Positions 52,190 through 59,140 of a stretch of DNA of 64,000 nucleotides are shown here, in pieces. Position numbers and translations under genes: made by a program. The notes under the pieces were generated by a model. It saw nothing but the letters and a program-made list of their open reading frames with translations. It made no database searches and had not been told where the DNA came from. Numbering within the stretch: the first letter of the stretch is position 1; each line of letters begins with the position of its first letter. This DNA comes from CAZTDD01 sp964612675 (GTDB taxonomy: Bacteria > Hinthialibacterota > Hinthialibacteria > Hinthialibacterales > JAKPRU01), in contig CAZTDD010000002.1 of NCBI GenBank assembly GCA_964612675.1, forward strand, positions 124,001-188,000, in the 5' to 3' direction.

Positions 52190-52459
52190 GTGGCACCAAA
52201 AGGTACGATGAATATCCAAGATAGTTTTTTGAACCAAGCCCGTCGTGAAAGAATGAATCTCATCATTCATTTACTTGATGGATCTGATTTGCACGGGAAA
52301 ATATCAGCGTTCGACAACTTCACGATCATACTGCAGAACGACGAACGGGACGAACAGTATCTGATTTACAAACACGCGATCGCCACGATCAGCCCCGGGT
52401 CCAAGCAGAAGGTTCGGTGGAATCAGGTCGGCGGTCCGAAAGGGAAAGGGCCGGTCTGA
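52190..52459 (+). CDS. hfq: RNA chaperone Hfq
   Basis: The 89-residue product has both Sm motifs: MNIQDSFLNQARRERMNLIIHLLDGSDLHGKISAFDNFTIIL and YLIYKHAIATISP. The KH pair matches the uridine-binding proximal site of Hfq (YKHAIST). I use the GTG at 52190 because GAGG lies seven bases upstream and this gives the usual KG before the first helix. A start at the ATG at 52208 is possible. Hfq forms hexamers that pair small RNAs with mRNAs. A short in-frame-stop ATG-GCG-AGG-TAG lies just upstream. Its position between miaA and hflX is canonical. Confidence 0.96.
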   Translation: MAPKGTMNIQDSFLNQARRERMNLIIHLLDGSDLHGKISAFDNFTIILQNDERDEQYLIYKHAIATISPGSKQKVRWNQVGGPKGKGPV

Positions 52460-52485
52460 GAGAAATCGCTGTGAGAAAGAAACAC

Positions 52486-52515
52486 AACGGGGGTAGGTAG
52501 AGACTTACCCCCGTT
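52486..52515 (+). terminator. Hairpin between hfq and hflX
   Basis: AACGGGGGTA and TACCCCCGTT form a perfect 10-bp GC-rich stem around a 10-base loop, 26 bp past the hfq stop. It is followed by CTCTGTTT, a weak T-tract. It may attenuate rather than end transcription into hflX. Confidence 0.55.
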
Positions 52516-52572
52516 CTCTGTTTAAGCGGGAGAAGGAAAGCAAGTCTGAGCTGTACTCATCGATAAAGTCCA

Positions 52573-53736
52573 ATGTCGCAGAAGGACACCAACTCGATAA
52601 ACTCCGGAAATCAGAGAGAACAAGCGCTTCTGGTAGGCCTTTACCCGCCGGATGTGGCTACTGAGACCGCCGATCATCAGATCTCCGAATTGCTCAGTCT
52701 TGCCGACACGGCGGGAGCGGATGTAGAAGCGTTTGCTCGACAGCACATTCGACAGATTCATCCCGCAACGTACATCGGACGCGGCAAAGTCGCAGAATTG
52801 CGCGACCTTGCGCGCGAAACGAGTGTCGAACTGGCGATATTCAGCCGAGATCTTACCCCCGTTCAACAGCGCAACCTCGAGCGGCAACTCGGTATTCAGG
52901 TTGTCGACCGTACGGAGCTGATCCTGGATATTTTCGCTCAGCACGCGGTGACGCGGGACGGCAAGATTCAGGTGGAACTGGCTCAGCTGCGGTATCTGCG
53001 TCCCCGCCTGGCCGGCGGAAGGCGGGATCTCTCTCGCTTGGGCGGTGGAATCGGTACTCGCGGTCCCGGAGAGACACAGCTCGAAATCGACCGTCGTCGT
53101 ATCGACAGGCGAATCAGGAAACTGACGAAGGATCTTGAAGGGATTGTCCGGACGCGCCGAACCCAGCGGCAGGCCAGGAGGCGTCGCAAAGTCCCAACTG
53201 CCGTTCTCGTCGGATATACCAATGCCGGCAAATCAACCATCCTGAACCGGCTGACTTCAGCCGGAGTCTTTGTCCGGAACCAACTTTTCTCAACTCTGGA
53301 CACGACGACGAGACGGATTTATCTCGGCGATAATCGCATGGTCCTTGTTTCCGATACTGTGGGGTTCATTACGGGTCTGCCGGAACCATTGGTGGCTGCG
53401 TTCCGTGCGACTTTGGAAGTCGTAGAAGAAGCAGACATTATTCTGCATGTAGTCGACTCCAGTTCCTCCCATATCGAACAGGAAATCGAGGCTGTCACGT
53501 CACTTCTTCAAGATTTACAGGCCGGCGATAAACCAACGATTACGATTTTCAACAAATGGGACCGCGTACGGTCTCCGGAGATTGTCCGCGAACTTCAGGA
53601 GTCTATGGAGCCGAATGTGGTCGTATCCGCGACAAAAGACGACACTCTTTCACCTCTCTTGGATTTGCTCACCTCCCTCGTGGATCGGTATGCACCCGAG
53701 GGACGGTGGGAGCTCGCCACGCAATGGGCCGGCTGA
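52573..53736 (+). CDS. hflX: GTPase HflX
   Basis: The 387-residue product has the HflX N-terminal domain (HPATYIGRGKVAELRDLA, FSRDLTPVQQRNLERQLGIQVVDRTELILDIFAQHAVTRDGKIQVELAQLRYLRPRL with GGGIGTRGPGETQLEIDRRRI). The GTPase part has VLVGYTNAGKSTILNRLT, VSDTVGFITGLPEPLVAAF and FNKWD. It binds the 50S subunit and splits stalled ribosomes. No ribosome site is visible at the ATG at 52573. A terminator-like hairpin separates it from hfq. Confidence 0.96.
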   Translation: MSQKDTNSINSGNQREQALLVGLYPPDVATETADHQISELLSLADTAGADVEAFARQHIRQIHPATYIGRGKVAELRDLARETSVELAIFSRDLTPVQQRNLERQLGIQVVDRTELILDIFAQHAVTRDGKIQVELAQLRYLRPRLAGGRRDLSRLGGGIGTRGPGETQLEIDRRRIDRRIRKLTKDLEGIVRTRRTQRQARRRRKVPTAVLVGYTNAGKSTILNRLTSAGVFVRNQLFSTLDTTTRRIYLGDNRMVLVSDTVGFITGLPEPLVAAFRATLEVVEEADIILHVVDSSSSHIEQEIEAVTSLLQDLQAGDKPTITIFNKWDRVRSPEIVRELQESMEPNVVVSATKDDTLSPLLDLLTSLVDRYAPEGRWELATQWAG

Positions 53737-53819
53737 CGCCGGTTCTACGCATCTTCTCTACTGGTATATTTTCTTCATTTTCTTGAACTTATAGCACTAA
53801 GAGAGTGCTGTTTCGGTCA

Positions 53820-53848
53820 TTGACATGCGGCCCCACCTCTGCTACAAA
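53820..53848 (+). promoter_or_regulatory. Candidate sigma70 promoter for the LamG gene
   Basis: TTGACA (53820-53825), a 17-base spacer and TACAAA (53843-53848) precede the ATG by about 65 bases. The leader contains an inverted repeat AACTCCA/TGGAGTT (about 53857-53878). A small AGCACT/AGTGCT stem at 53793-53809 may end the hflX transcript. Confidence 0.55.
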
Positions 53849-53913
53849 AAGCCAAACTCCACAATGGTATTTGGAGTTATTCCAACCCAACACAGGAAAG
53901 GGAGGCAGGGCAA

Positions 53914-55356
53914 ATGAAGAGAGTCAGGATTTTTGCGGTCCTGGTCTGTGGGATGTTCGTGTTCAGCAGTATGGCGTCCGCAGATCTCGTGGGGTACTTC
54001 AAGTTCGACGAGTTCGATCGAACGGTATTTGAAGACGACAGTGGACAAGGCATGACGGGCTTCCTTGGAATGCCGTATAGCGATCCGGAGGTGATTCAAG
54101 GTCCGTCCGGCAATGCCGATGATTTCGCGGTCTCTTTCGATGGCGAGGGCGGATTGATTGTTGACGATTCTGCAGCAGAGGTGCTGAACATTCTTGAGCC
54201 GCCAATCACACTGGAATGCTGGGCGCGGTCGTCAACCGATCCAGGCGGTCACATAGGACTCATCAGCTATGGAATTCCCGGTGGACGAGCAGGTGGTGGC
54301 GGTTACAAGCTGGGGATTTCGGATGGCAACATCCTCTTTACGCTTTTTGCGGTAGTGGACGTCTGGACGGAAGTACCGTTCCCATTCGATGGGGAATGGC
54401 ATCACGTCGCCGGCGTCTATAACTGGGATGAAGGTGGAGTGATCATTTATGTGGACGGTGTCGAAGAACAATTCCTCCCGGGCGATTGGGGATTCACCGA
54501 ACCCGGCGCAAAAGAGCTGGACATCGGGACCCAGTACACCGCGATCGGTCGATTCATCGGCGATATCGATCGTGTTCGTATCTCGACTGCGGCGTTGGGA
54601 CCGGACGAATTGGACACCGACCCGGCATCAATGAAACCGGTACAGGACCACACCGCCGCCTTCTTCGGTTTTGATGAAGGCGAAATGCCGTTCACAAGCG
54701 AAGGCGCCGAGCCGCCATTGGAAACCATCTCACTGCCGCAGTGGGTGATCGAGAATCCGCCCGCTGAGTCCACGGGAGCGCCTGCTGTGGTCGACGACTC
54801 TCCCTCAGGTGAAGCGGGTGATACCTCACTCGAATTCAGCGGCACTCAGATCGCGGTCGTGGACGATTCCAACGGCGTCCTGAATTTCAGCGATGGCGAC
54901 TGGACGCTGGAAGCGTGGGCGAAAACCGATTTCAACACGGACGTTATCCGCATGGTTATGTTCTATTACGGGCATCCGGGACATGGATATTCGTTCTCCA
55001 TCAATTTGGAGACGGAGACTCTCCAGGTCACGACACTAGGGATTGCCGATATGCCCTCGGATTCCGCGTATGTGATCCCCGACTATGAGTGGCATCATCT
55101 TGCGGTAGTCCACAAAGCCGGAGATTCAATTACGTATTTCATCGACGGCCAAGAAATCGAATCGAACTCGTACACGAATCTCACCATCCCGGCCGACCCC
55201 GGAATGACAAAACTGTACATCGGTGCCGAGCCGGACATGGGACTCCCGTACACCGGGTTGCTCGACCGGATTCGGATCAGCAACAGTGCTTTGACCCCGG
55301 ATCAGATGGATACCGACGCGGCCCCGGCGGCGGTGTCCGGTTGGATGCTGCGCTAA
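53914..55356 (+). CDS. Secreted protein with two LamG/concanavalin-like domains
   Basis: The ATG follows a strong GGGAGGCAGGGCAA. The 480-residue product has a signal peptide (MKRVRIFAVLVCGMFVFSSMASA) and two repeats of a LamG-like jelly roll (about 24-235 and 240-470). Each has the pattern VGYFKFDEF or AAFFGFDEG, then AVSFDGEGGLIV or SLEFSGTQIAVV, ITLECWARSS or WTLEAWAKTD, EWHHVAGVYN or EWHHLAVVHK, and DIDRVRISTAALGPDELDTD or LLDRIRISNSALTPDQMDTD. The end SGWMLR is too short for a PEP-CTERM anchor. It is probably a secreted glycan- or matrix-binding protein, monocistronic with its own promoter and a 13-bp terminator stem. Confidence 0.88.
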   Translation: MKRVRIFAVLVCGMFVFSSMASADLVGYFKFDEFDRTVFEDDSGQGMTGFLGMPYSDPEVIQGPSGNADDFAVSFDGEGGLIVDDSAAEVLNILEPPITLECWARSSTDPGGHIGLISYGIPGGRAGGGGYKLGISDGNILFTLFAVVDVWTEVPFPFDGEWHHVAGVYNWDEGGVIIYVDGVEEQFLPGDWGFTEPGAKELDIGTQYTAIGRFIGDIDRVRISTAALGPDELDTDPASMKPVQDHTAAFFGFDEGEMPFTSEGAEPPLETISLPQWVIENPPAESTGAPAVVDDSPSGEAGDTSLEFSGTQIAVVDDSNGVLNFSDGDWTLEAWAKTDFNTDVIRMVMFYYGHPGHGYSFSINLETETLQVTTLGIADMPSDSAYVIPDYEWHHLAVVHKAGDSITYFIDGQEIESNSYTNLTIPADPGMTKLYIGAEPDMGLPYTGLLDRIRISNSALTPDQMDTDAAPAAVSGWMLR

Positions 55357-55397
55357 TTCCCATTGCGCACACCCTTCGACAGATTGACTGAAGACAG

Positions 55398-55427
55398 AAG
55401 CGGCTGGTCGCTATCGACCAGCCGCTT
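55398..55427 (+). terminator. Strong hairpin terminator after the LamG gene
   Basis: AAGCGGCTGGTCG and CGACCAGCCGCTT form a perfect 13-bp stem with a 4-base loop, 41 bp past the LamG stop. The palindrome also lies 54 bp past the end of the convergent TIR genes. The 3' side continues CGATGGTTG without a long T-run. Confidence 0.75.
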
Positions 55428-55480
55428 CGATGGTTGTGCATACAATTGTGGTCAGAAGAAACTTCTTAGAGGATGGAGAC

Positions 55481-55909
55481 TCATGTCGCGCTAGCCATTT
55501 TCTCTTTCGTCGGCAATAGCCGAGTAAGAGCCTCCGGATCTTGGAGATCTTCAAACTTTACTACTTGTAGATCTTTGACTTCCACGGGCATGTTGAGAGG
55601 CAACGTATCCTCAGTAACAACAGCAATCATCTCTTTGTCCATCGCCCACGCGGCTCCGAGCTCGTGGAGCACCCATTTTGAGTCAAATGAATCCTCTGAC
55701 ACCAGAAGGATAAAAGTGTCGCAGTTTGAAATCTCTTCTTTGAGTCTTGTTTGCCAGTCCTCTCCCGCACTAAGCATATTTGTTGTGAAGACAGACGTGT
55801 TACGGCGGCGTGACAACAGATGGCGCAATAAGTTTGCACGTTTCGAGTCTGTGTAGGCGTAACTGAGAAAGACTCGATGCGTTGCTTCTGACTTCTTTGT
55901 TCCCGTCAT
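55481..55909 (-). CDS. TIR-domain protein, second gene of a TIR pair
   Basis: The 142-residue protein is a single TIR domain. It shows RVFLSYAYTDSKRANLLRHLLSRR (strand A and helix), NMLSAGEDWQTRLKEEISNCDTFILLVSEDSFDSKWVLHELGAAWAMDKEMIAVV with the putative catalytic Glu83 in the WVLHELGAAW segment, and a C-terminal helix. TIR domains with this Glu can cleave NAD+ or make cyclic ADP-ribose signals in Thoeris and other immune systems. It has no other domain, and its start overlaps the stop of the other TIR gene by ATGA. Activity is inference. Confidence 0.87.
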   Translation of the reverse strand: MTGTKKSEATHRVFLSYAYTDSKRANLLRHLLSRRRNTSVFTTNMLSAGEDWQTRLKEEISNCDTFILLVSEDSFDSKWVLHELGAAWAMDKEMIAVVTEDTLPLNMPVEVKDLQVVKFEDLQDPEALTRLLPTKEKMASAT

Positions 55910-56343
55910 TTTCCACCTTTTGCCTTCTTCGCCCTGGCAGTGAGTTGTTTCATATATTCGTCAAACTCGTTAAGGTCGATTGCCTTATAAGGAATTATAA
56001 CATCCGGCATCTCGTCGGGCGAAATCTTGTCAATGATTGCTGTGATTCGTTTGCCGAGTATCCAGGCTGCCCCGATTTCCGTCAAAACCCAAGGTCGCTG
56101 GATGGAGCAAGGGGTCAATAATACAAGAAACTCATCGCAGCCGCGGATACTTTTCCGTATCGATTCTGGTATCGAGTCTCCTCCTTCTATGTCTTTCTCA
56201 TCGAGGAAAGTCTTCGCCCCGTATCTTCGGATTTTTCTTTCTATCTCACCGGCAATTTGTTTAGCGATCCAGCGGTCGGCTGTGGAGTGGCTGATGAAAA
56301 CCGTGTATCTGCGTGCGGTTGCTTTATTGGTAGTCCTTGCCAT
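55906..56343 (-). CDS. TIR-domain protein, first gene of a TIR pair
   Basis: The 145-residue single TIR domain shows YTVFISHSTADRWIAKQIAGEIERKIRRYGAKTFLDEKDIEGGDSIPESIRKSIRGCDEFLVLLTPCSIQRPWVLTEIGAAWILGKRITAII, with the putative catalytic Glu89. Residues 1-12 are basic. It is only moderately similar to its neighbour, so this is an old pairing and not a recent duplication. A well-formed promoter lies about 45 bp upstream. No ThsA-like SIR2/SLOG/Macro effector, caspase or other defence partner is adjacent. The next gene, on the other strand, is a sugar kinase. Confidence 0.88.
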   Translation of the reverse strand: MARTTNKATARRYTVFISHSTADRWIAKQIAGEIERKIRRYGAKTFLDEKDIEGGDSIPESIRKSIRGCDEFLVLLTPCSIQRPWVLTEIGAAWILGKRITAIIDKISPDEMPDVIIPYKAIDLNEFDEYMKQLTARAKKAKGGK

Positions 56344-56389
56344 CGCTGTCAGATCTCCGAGGATCTACTGTGCAAACGACTAGTATTTC

Positions 56390-56417
56390 ATTTTAGAACA
56401 GATCACAAGGTCGTCAA
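56390..56417 (-). promoter_or_regulatory. Candidate sigma70 promoter for the TIR pair
   Basis: On the minus strand, TTGACG (56412-56417) is followed after 16 bases by TAAAAT (56390-56395). Transcription would begin about 40 bases upstream of the first TIR gene. Confidence 0.55.
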
Positions 56418-56560
56418 GTTGAAGGACTATTTCAGAGAGGCAATTCCACCCACTCGTCATCGCAACAGGTCTCGACTGGTTGACATGCCTTCTCCAGCGC
56501 ATGCAGATCTCCTATCCTCTTTTCATCGTGTAAAATAGTCGGACATAAGGGAGTTTTTCC

Positions 56561-57565
56561 ATGATTGAGACATATGCATACGCTCGCGCAGGCCTTATCG
56601 GGAATCCATCGGACGGTTACTACGGAAAGACGATCTCCATTATCGTTGGCAATTTTCGGGCACGTGTGTTGTGCTATCCGTCCGCAAACCTCGAAATCAA
56701 GCCCAGTGCGATTGATATCCCCGTATTTCGTTCGTTGGATTCGCTGCGTAGACGTGTGACTCAATACGGCTATTACGGCGGTGTCCGTTTGTTAATGGCC
56801 ACGATCAAGAAATTCACGGATTACTGCGAAAACGAAGGCATCGAACTGCCGAATCGGAACTTCACTCTGGAGTATGAATCGAACATCCCAGCCCGGGTCG
56901 GCCTCGCCGGTTCCAGTGCGATTATCACCGCGACCATGCGTGCCCTGCGTGCCTTCTACAACGTCGATATCCCGAAACATATCCAACCGAACTATGTGCT
57001 GAGTGCTGAAATCGATGAATTGGGGATTGCGGCGGGGTTGCAAGACCGCGTCATCCAGACCTACGAAGGCATGGTCTTCATGAATTTCGCGCGAGAGATC
57101 ATGGAAAAGCAGGGCCACGGCGACTACGAGGAGCTGGATCCGACAAATCTTCCGCCGTTGTTTGTAGCCTATCAAGCCGATTTATCAGAAGGATCCGAGA
57201 TAGTCCACAGCAACCTGCGTGAGCGATTCCAGCGCGGCGACAAGGATGTCGTGGACGCGATGAAACGGTTTGGTGAGATCACCGAAGAAGCGAAAATCGC
57301 GATCACGGAGGCCGATCACAAACGTCTCAGTGGGTTGATCAACGAGAACTTCGATCTACGTGCGTCGATTGTCAAATTGAAGCAAGAGGACAAAGAACTC
57401 GTGGAGCGGGCTCGGCGAATCGGCGCCAGCTCGAAATTCGCCGGTTCCGGCGGAGCGGTGATCGGGACCTTCGATGGAACCGATGAGATGCTGCAGAAAC
57501 TTGTCGACACGTACAAGGAAATCGGCGCCGAGGTGGTTGTCCCAAAAGTACTGAAGACAAATTGA
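56561..57565 (+). CDS. GHMP kinase, glucuronokinase-like
   Basis: The ATG at 56561 follows AAGGGAGTTTTTCC. The 334-residue product reads AYARAGLIGNPSDGYYGKTISIIVGNFRA near the start. It has the ATP loop NIPARVGLAGSSAIITATMRALRAFY, AEIDELGIAAGLQDRVIQTYEGMVFMNF and FAGSGGAVIGTF near the end. This combination is the one I know from plant glucuronokinase (glucuronate 1-phosphorylation); other GHMP sugar kinases are an alternative. The last three sense codons before the stop (AAG ACA AAT) already belong to a 21-bp tandem array. A C CCA AAA heptamer at 57541-57547 would allow a -1 slip into an open frame of 55 more codons. Confidence 0.85.
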   Translation: MIETYAYARAGLIGNPSDGYYGKTISIIVGNFRARVLCYPSANLEIKPSAIDIPVFRSLDSLRRRVTQYGYYGGVRLLMATIKKFTDYCENEGIELPNRNFTLEYESNIPARVGLAGSSAIITATMRALRAFYNVDIPKHIQPNYVLSAEIDELGIAAGLQDRVIQTYEGMVFMNFAREIMEKQGHGDYEELDPTNLPPLFVAYQADLSEGSEIVHSNLRERFQRGDKDVVDAMKRFGEITEEAKIAITEADHKRLSGLINENFDLRASIVKLKQEDKELVERARRIGASSKFAGSGGAVIGTFDGTDEMLQKLVDTYKEIGAEVVVPKVLKTN

Positions 57566-57672
57566 AAAGGACTGAAGACAAATTAGAAGGTTCTGAAGAC
57601 GAACTGCAAAGTGCTGAAGATGAACTGAGAGGTTCTGAAGACGAACTGAAAAGTGCTGAAGACAAACTGAGT
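57550..57672 (+). repeat. Six-unit 21-bp tandem array at the 3' end of the GHMP kinase gene
   Basis: CTGAAGA recurs at 57551, 57572, 57593, 57614, 57635 and (CTGAAGA again) 57656, exactly 21 bases apart. In the -1 frame relative to the kinase, the units read as heptads TEDKLKR, TEDKLEG, SEDELQS, AEDELRG, SEDELKS, AEDKLSC. In the kinase frame the first unit contains the stop. The array is not a CRISPR (no spacers). Confidence 0.9.
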
Positions 57673-57686
57673 TGTGTTTATTCTTT

Positions 57687-57724
57687 TCCTCCCCCGAGAT
57701 CGGGGGAGGTGTAGGAGGGGGTTG
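57687..57724. repeat. Dispersed hairpin, family C
   Basis: CCTCCCCCGAGATCGGGGGA followed by GG and TGTAGGAGGGGGTTG is the inverted near-copy of the element at 11844-11880. It lies between convergent kinase and TPR genes and may end both transcripts. Confidence 0.65.
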
Positions 57725-57763
57725 TTCAAACGGTCAGAGACGTTGAATGTCACTTCTGCGAAG

Positions 57764-58942
57764 CTAGTTGCTGCTGTTCGCCTTCTCTCGCGCAGTCTGC
57801 AGATTCCTCAAAAACTGTTCGTTCCCCGGATCCAACTGAAGCGCTTTCGAGAAAGCTCCGTGCGCCTCTTCGTACTTATCTGTGAACATGTAGCAAACCC
57901 CCAAGTTGTTCCAATCTCGCGGTGAGTCGGAATCCGCCTCCAACGCCGCACGAACGTGTCCAAGCGCCGCCCTTGGTTTTTTCGCCCTTAGCAGCAATCC
58001 CGCGAGAACGCTGTGCGCAGGACCGAACGTCGGATCGACGGATACGCACTCGGTAAACTGACGTATCGCCGACTTCTCGTCTTTCTGTTTCAGGTACGCG
58101 ATCCCCAATCGATACCAGGCCGCCGGGTTGTCCGGATCCCTGTGTGTCAGAGTCTTAAGGTCTTTGATGTCGGTGGATTGCTCCTCGATCTCCTTGAATC
58201 GCGTGATATGTTCACGGCCTTTATCGCGTTCCCCAAGACGGATTAAAACTTGTCCGAGTGAGTAATGTGTGGAGGCGTTATCCGAATCGACTTTTAACGC
58301 TTTCTGGAGCACATCTCTCGCGTCTTCAAGCTCGTTCATTCTCATCAACGTGCGTCCCAAGCCTTGATACGCCGGAACTCGGCCCGGTGAACACTCGATC
58401 GCTTTCTCGTACGCGTCCCGGGACGCCTCCAGCTCGCCTCGTTCATATTCGACTGTTCCCAGAAGGTCGAGGGCGGGAGCATGGCGCGGTTCGTATTCGA
58501 GCGCCTTGAGCAATATCGTGCGGCATTTGTCTAGATCTTTTGTCTCGTGACGGTGGTACTTCGCCAGGTATACCGCCGCTTTCACATTCGACGGCTGCAG
58601 ATCGAGAACGCGTTGAAAACACTTCCCGATGTCGACCCATGTATTTGTCCAGATTGCACACTCGCCAAGTCGGAAATGGAGTTCCGGGTTGTCCGGAGCG
58701 AGCTGTATTCCCTCTTTGTAAAGCTCCGCCGCTTCGTCGAATCGGTTGCGCGATTCCAGGCGCTTCCCTTTACTCAGAATGGTATGTACCCGTTCGTACC
58801 GTTTTGCTTGTGCGTGATGAAGGTACCCGGCCGCCCCGATTAGGCCGACTACCAGGAGCGCGACTCCATAATAAAGAAATGTGCGTCGAGATGTTTGCCT
58901 GATTGCTTTTGCGGCCTCGCGGATGATGAAGCGTTCGAACAT
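57764..58942 (-). CDS. Membrane-anchored TPR protein
   Basis: The 392-residue product has one membrane helix near the N-terminus (TFLYYGVALLVVGLIGAAGYL) after a basic segment, so most of the protein should be periplasmic. About eight TPRs follow (for example APALDLLGTVEYERGELEASRDAYEKAIECSPGRVPAYQGLGRTLMRMNELEDARDVLQKAL). It is a generic interaction scaffold. It is divergent from murA. Confidence 0.88.
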   Translation of the reverse strand: MFERFIIREAAKAIRQTSRRTFLYYGVALLVVGLIGAAGYLHHAQAKRYERVHTILSKGKRLESRNRFDEAAELYKEGIQLAPDNPELHFRLGECAIWTNTWVDIGKCFQRVLDLQPSNVKAAVYLAKYHRHETKDLDKCRTILLKALEYEPRHAPALDLLGTVEYERGELEASRDAYEKAIECSPGRVPAYQGLGRTLMRMNELEDARDVLQKALKVDSDNASTHYSLGQVLIRLGERDKGREHITRFKEIEEQSTDIKDLKTLTHRDPDNPAAWYRLGIAYLKQKDEKSAIRQFTECVSVDPTFGPAHSVLAGLLLRAKKPRAALGHVRAALEADSDSPRDWNNLGVCYMFTDKYEEAHGAFSKALQLDPGNEQFLRNLQTAREKANSSN

Positions 58943-59140
58943 GTCGGATGGCTCCCGGTATGGGGATAGCGCTCCGGTTTCTAATTGCCGGAATGTGGTT
59001 TTCTTTTTGAAGTTAGCACGCCCAGCGCCGGACGGGAACCGGAAGAGCGAGGATGTCCTCTAACGCTTAGGTTCTCCCTTGAGCGGGGTCAGAGTATGAT
59101 GTTGCAATTCCGCCGAAGAACCGGCGTGGGAGGTTGTGCA

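Noticed and set aside
55481..56343. Thoeris defence system
   Set aside because: Only TIR proteins are present. No ThsA (SIR2, SLOG or Macro effector) gene is found nearby, so the name is not justified.
57550..57672. Regularly spaced repeats that could be a CRISPR array
   Set aside because: The units are directly adjacent with a 21-bp period and no unique spacers, and they read as heptads in one frame.
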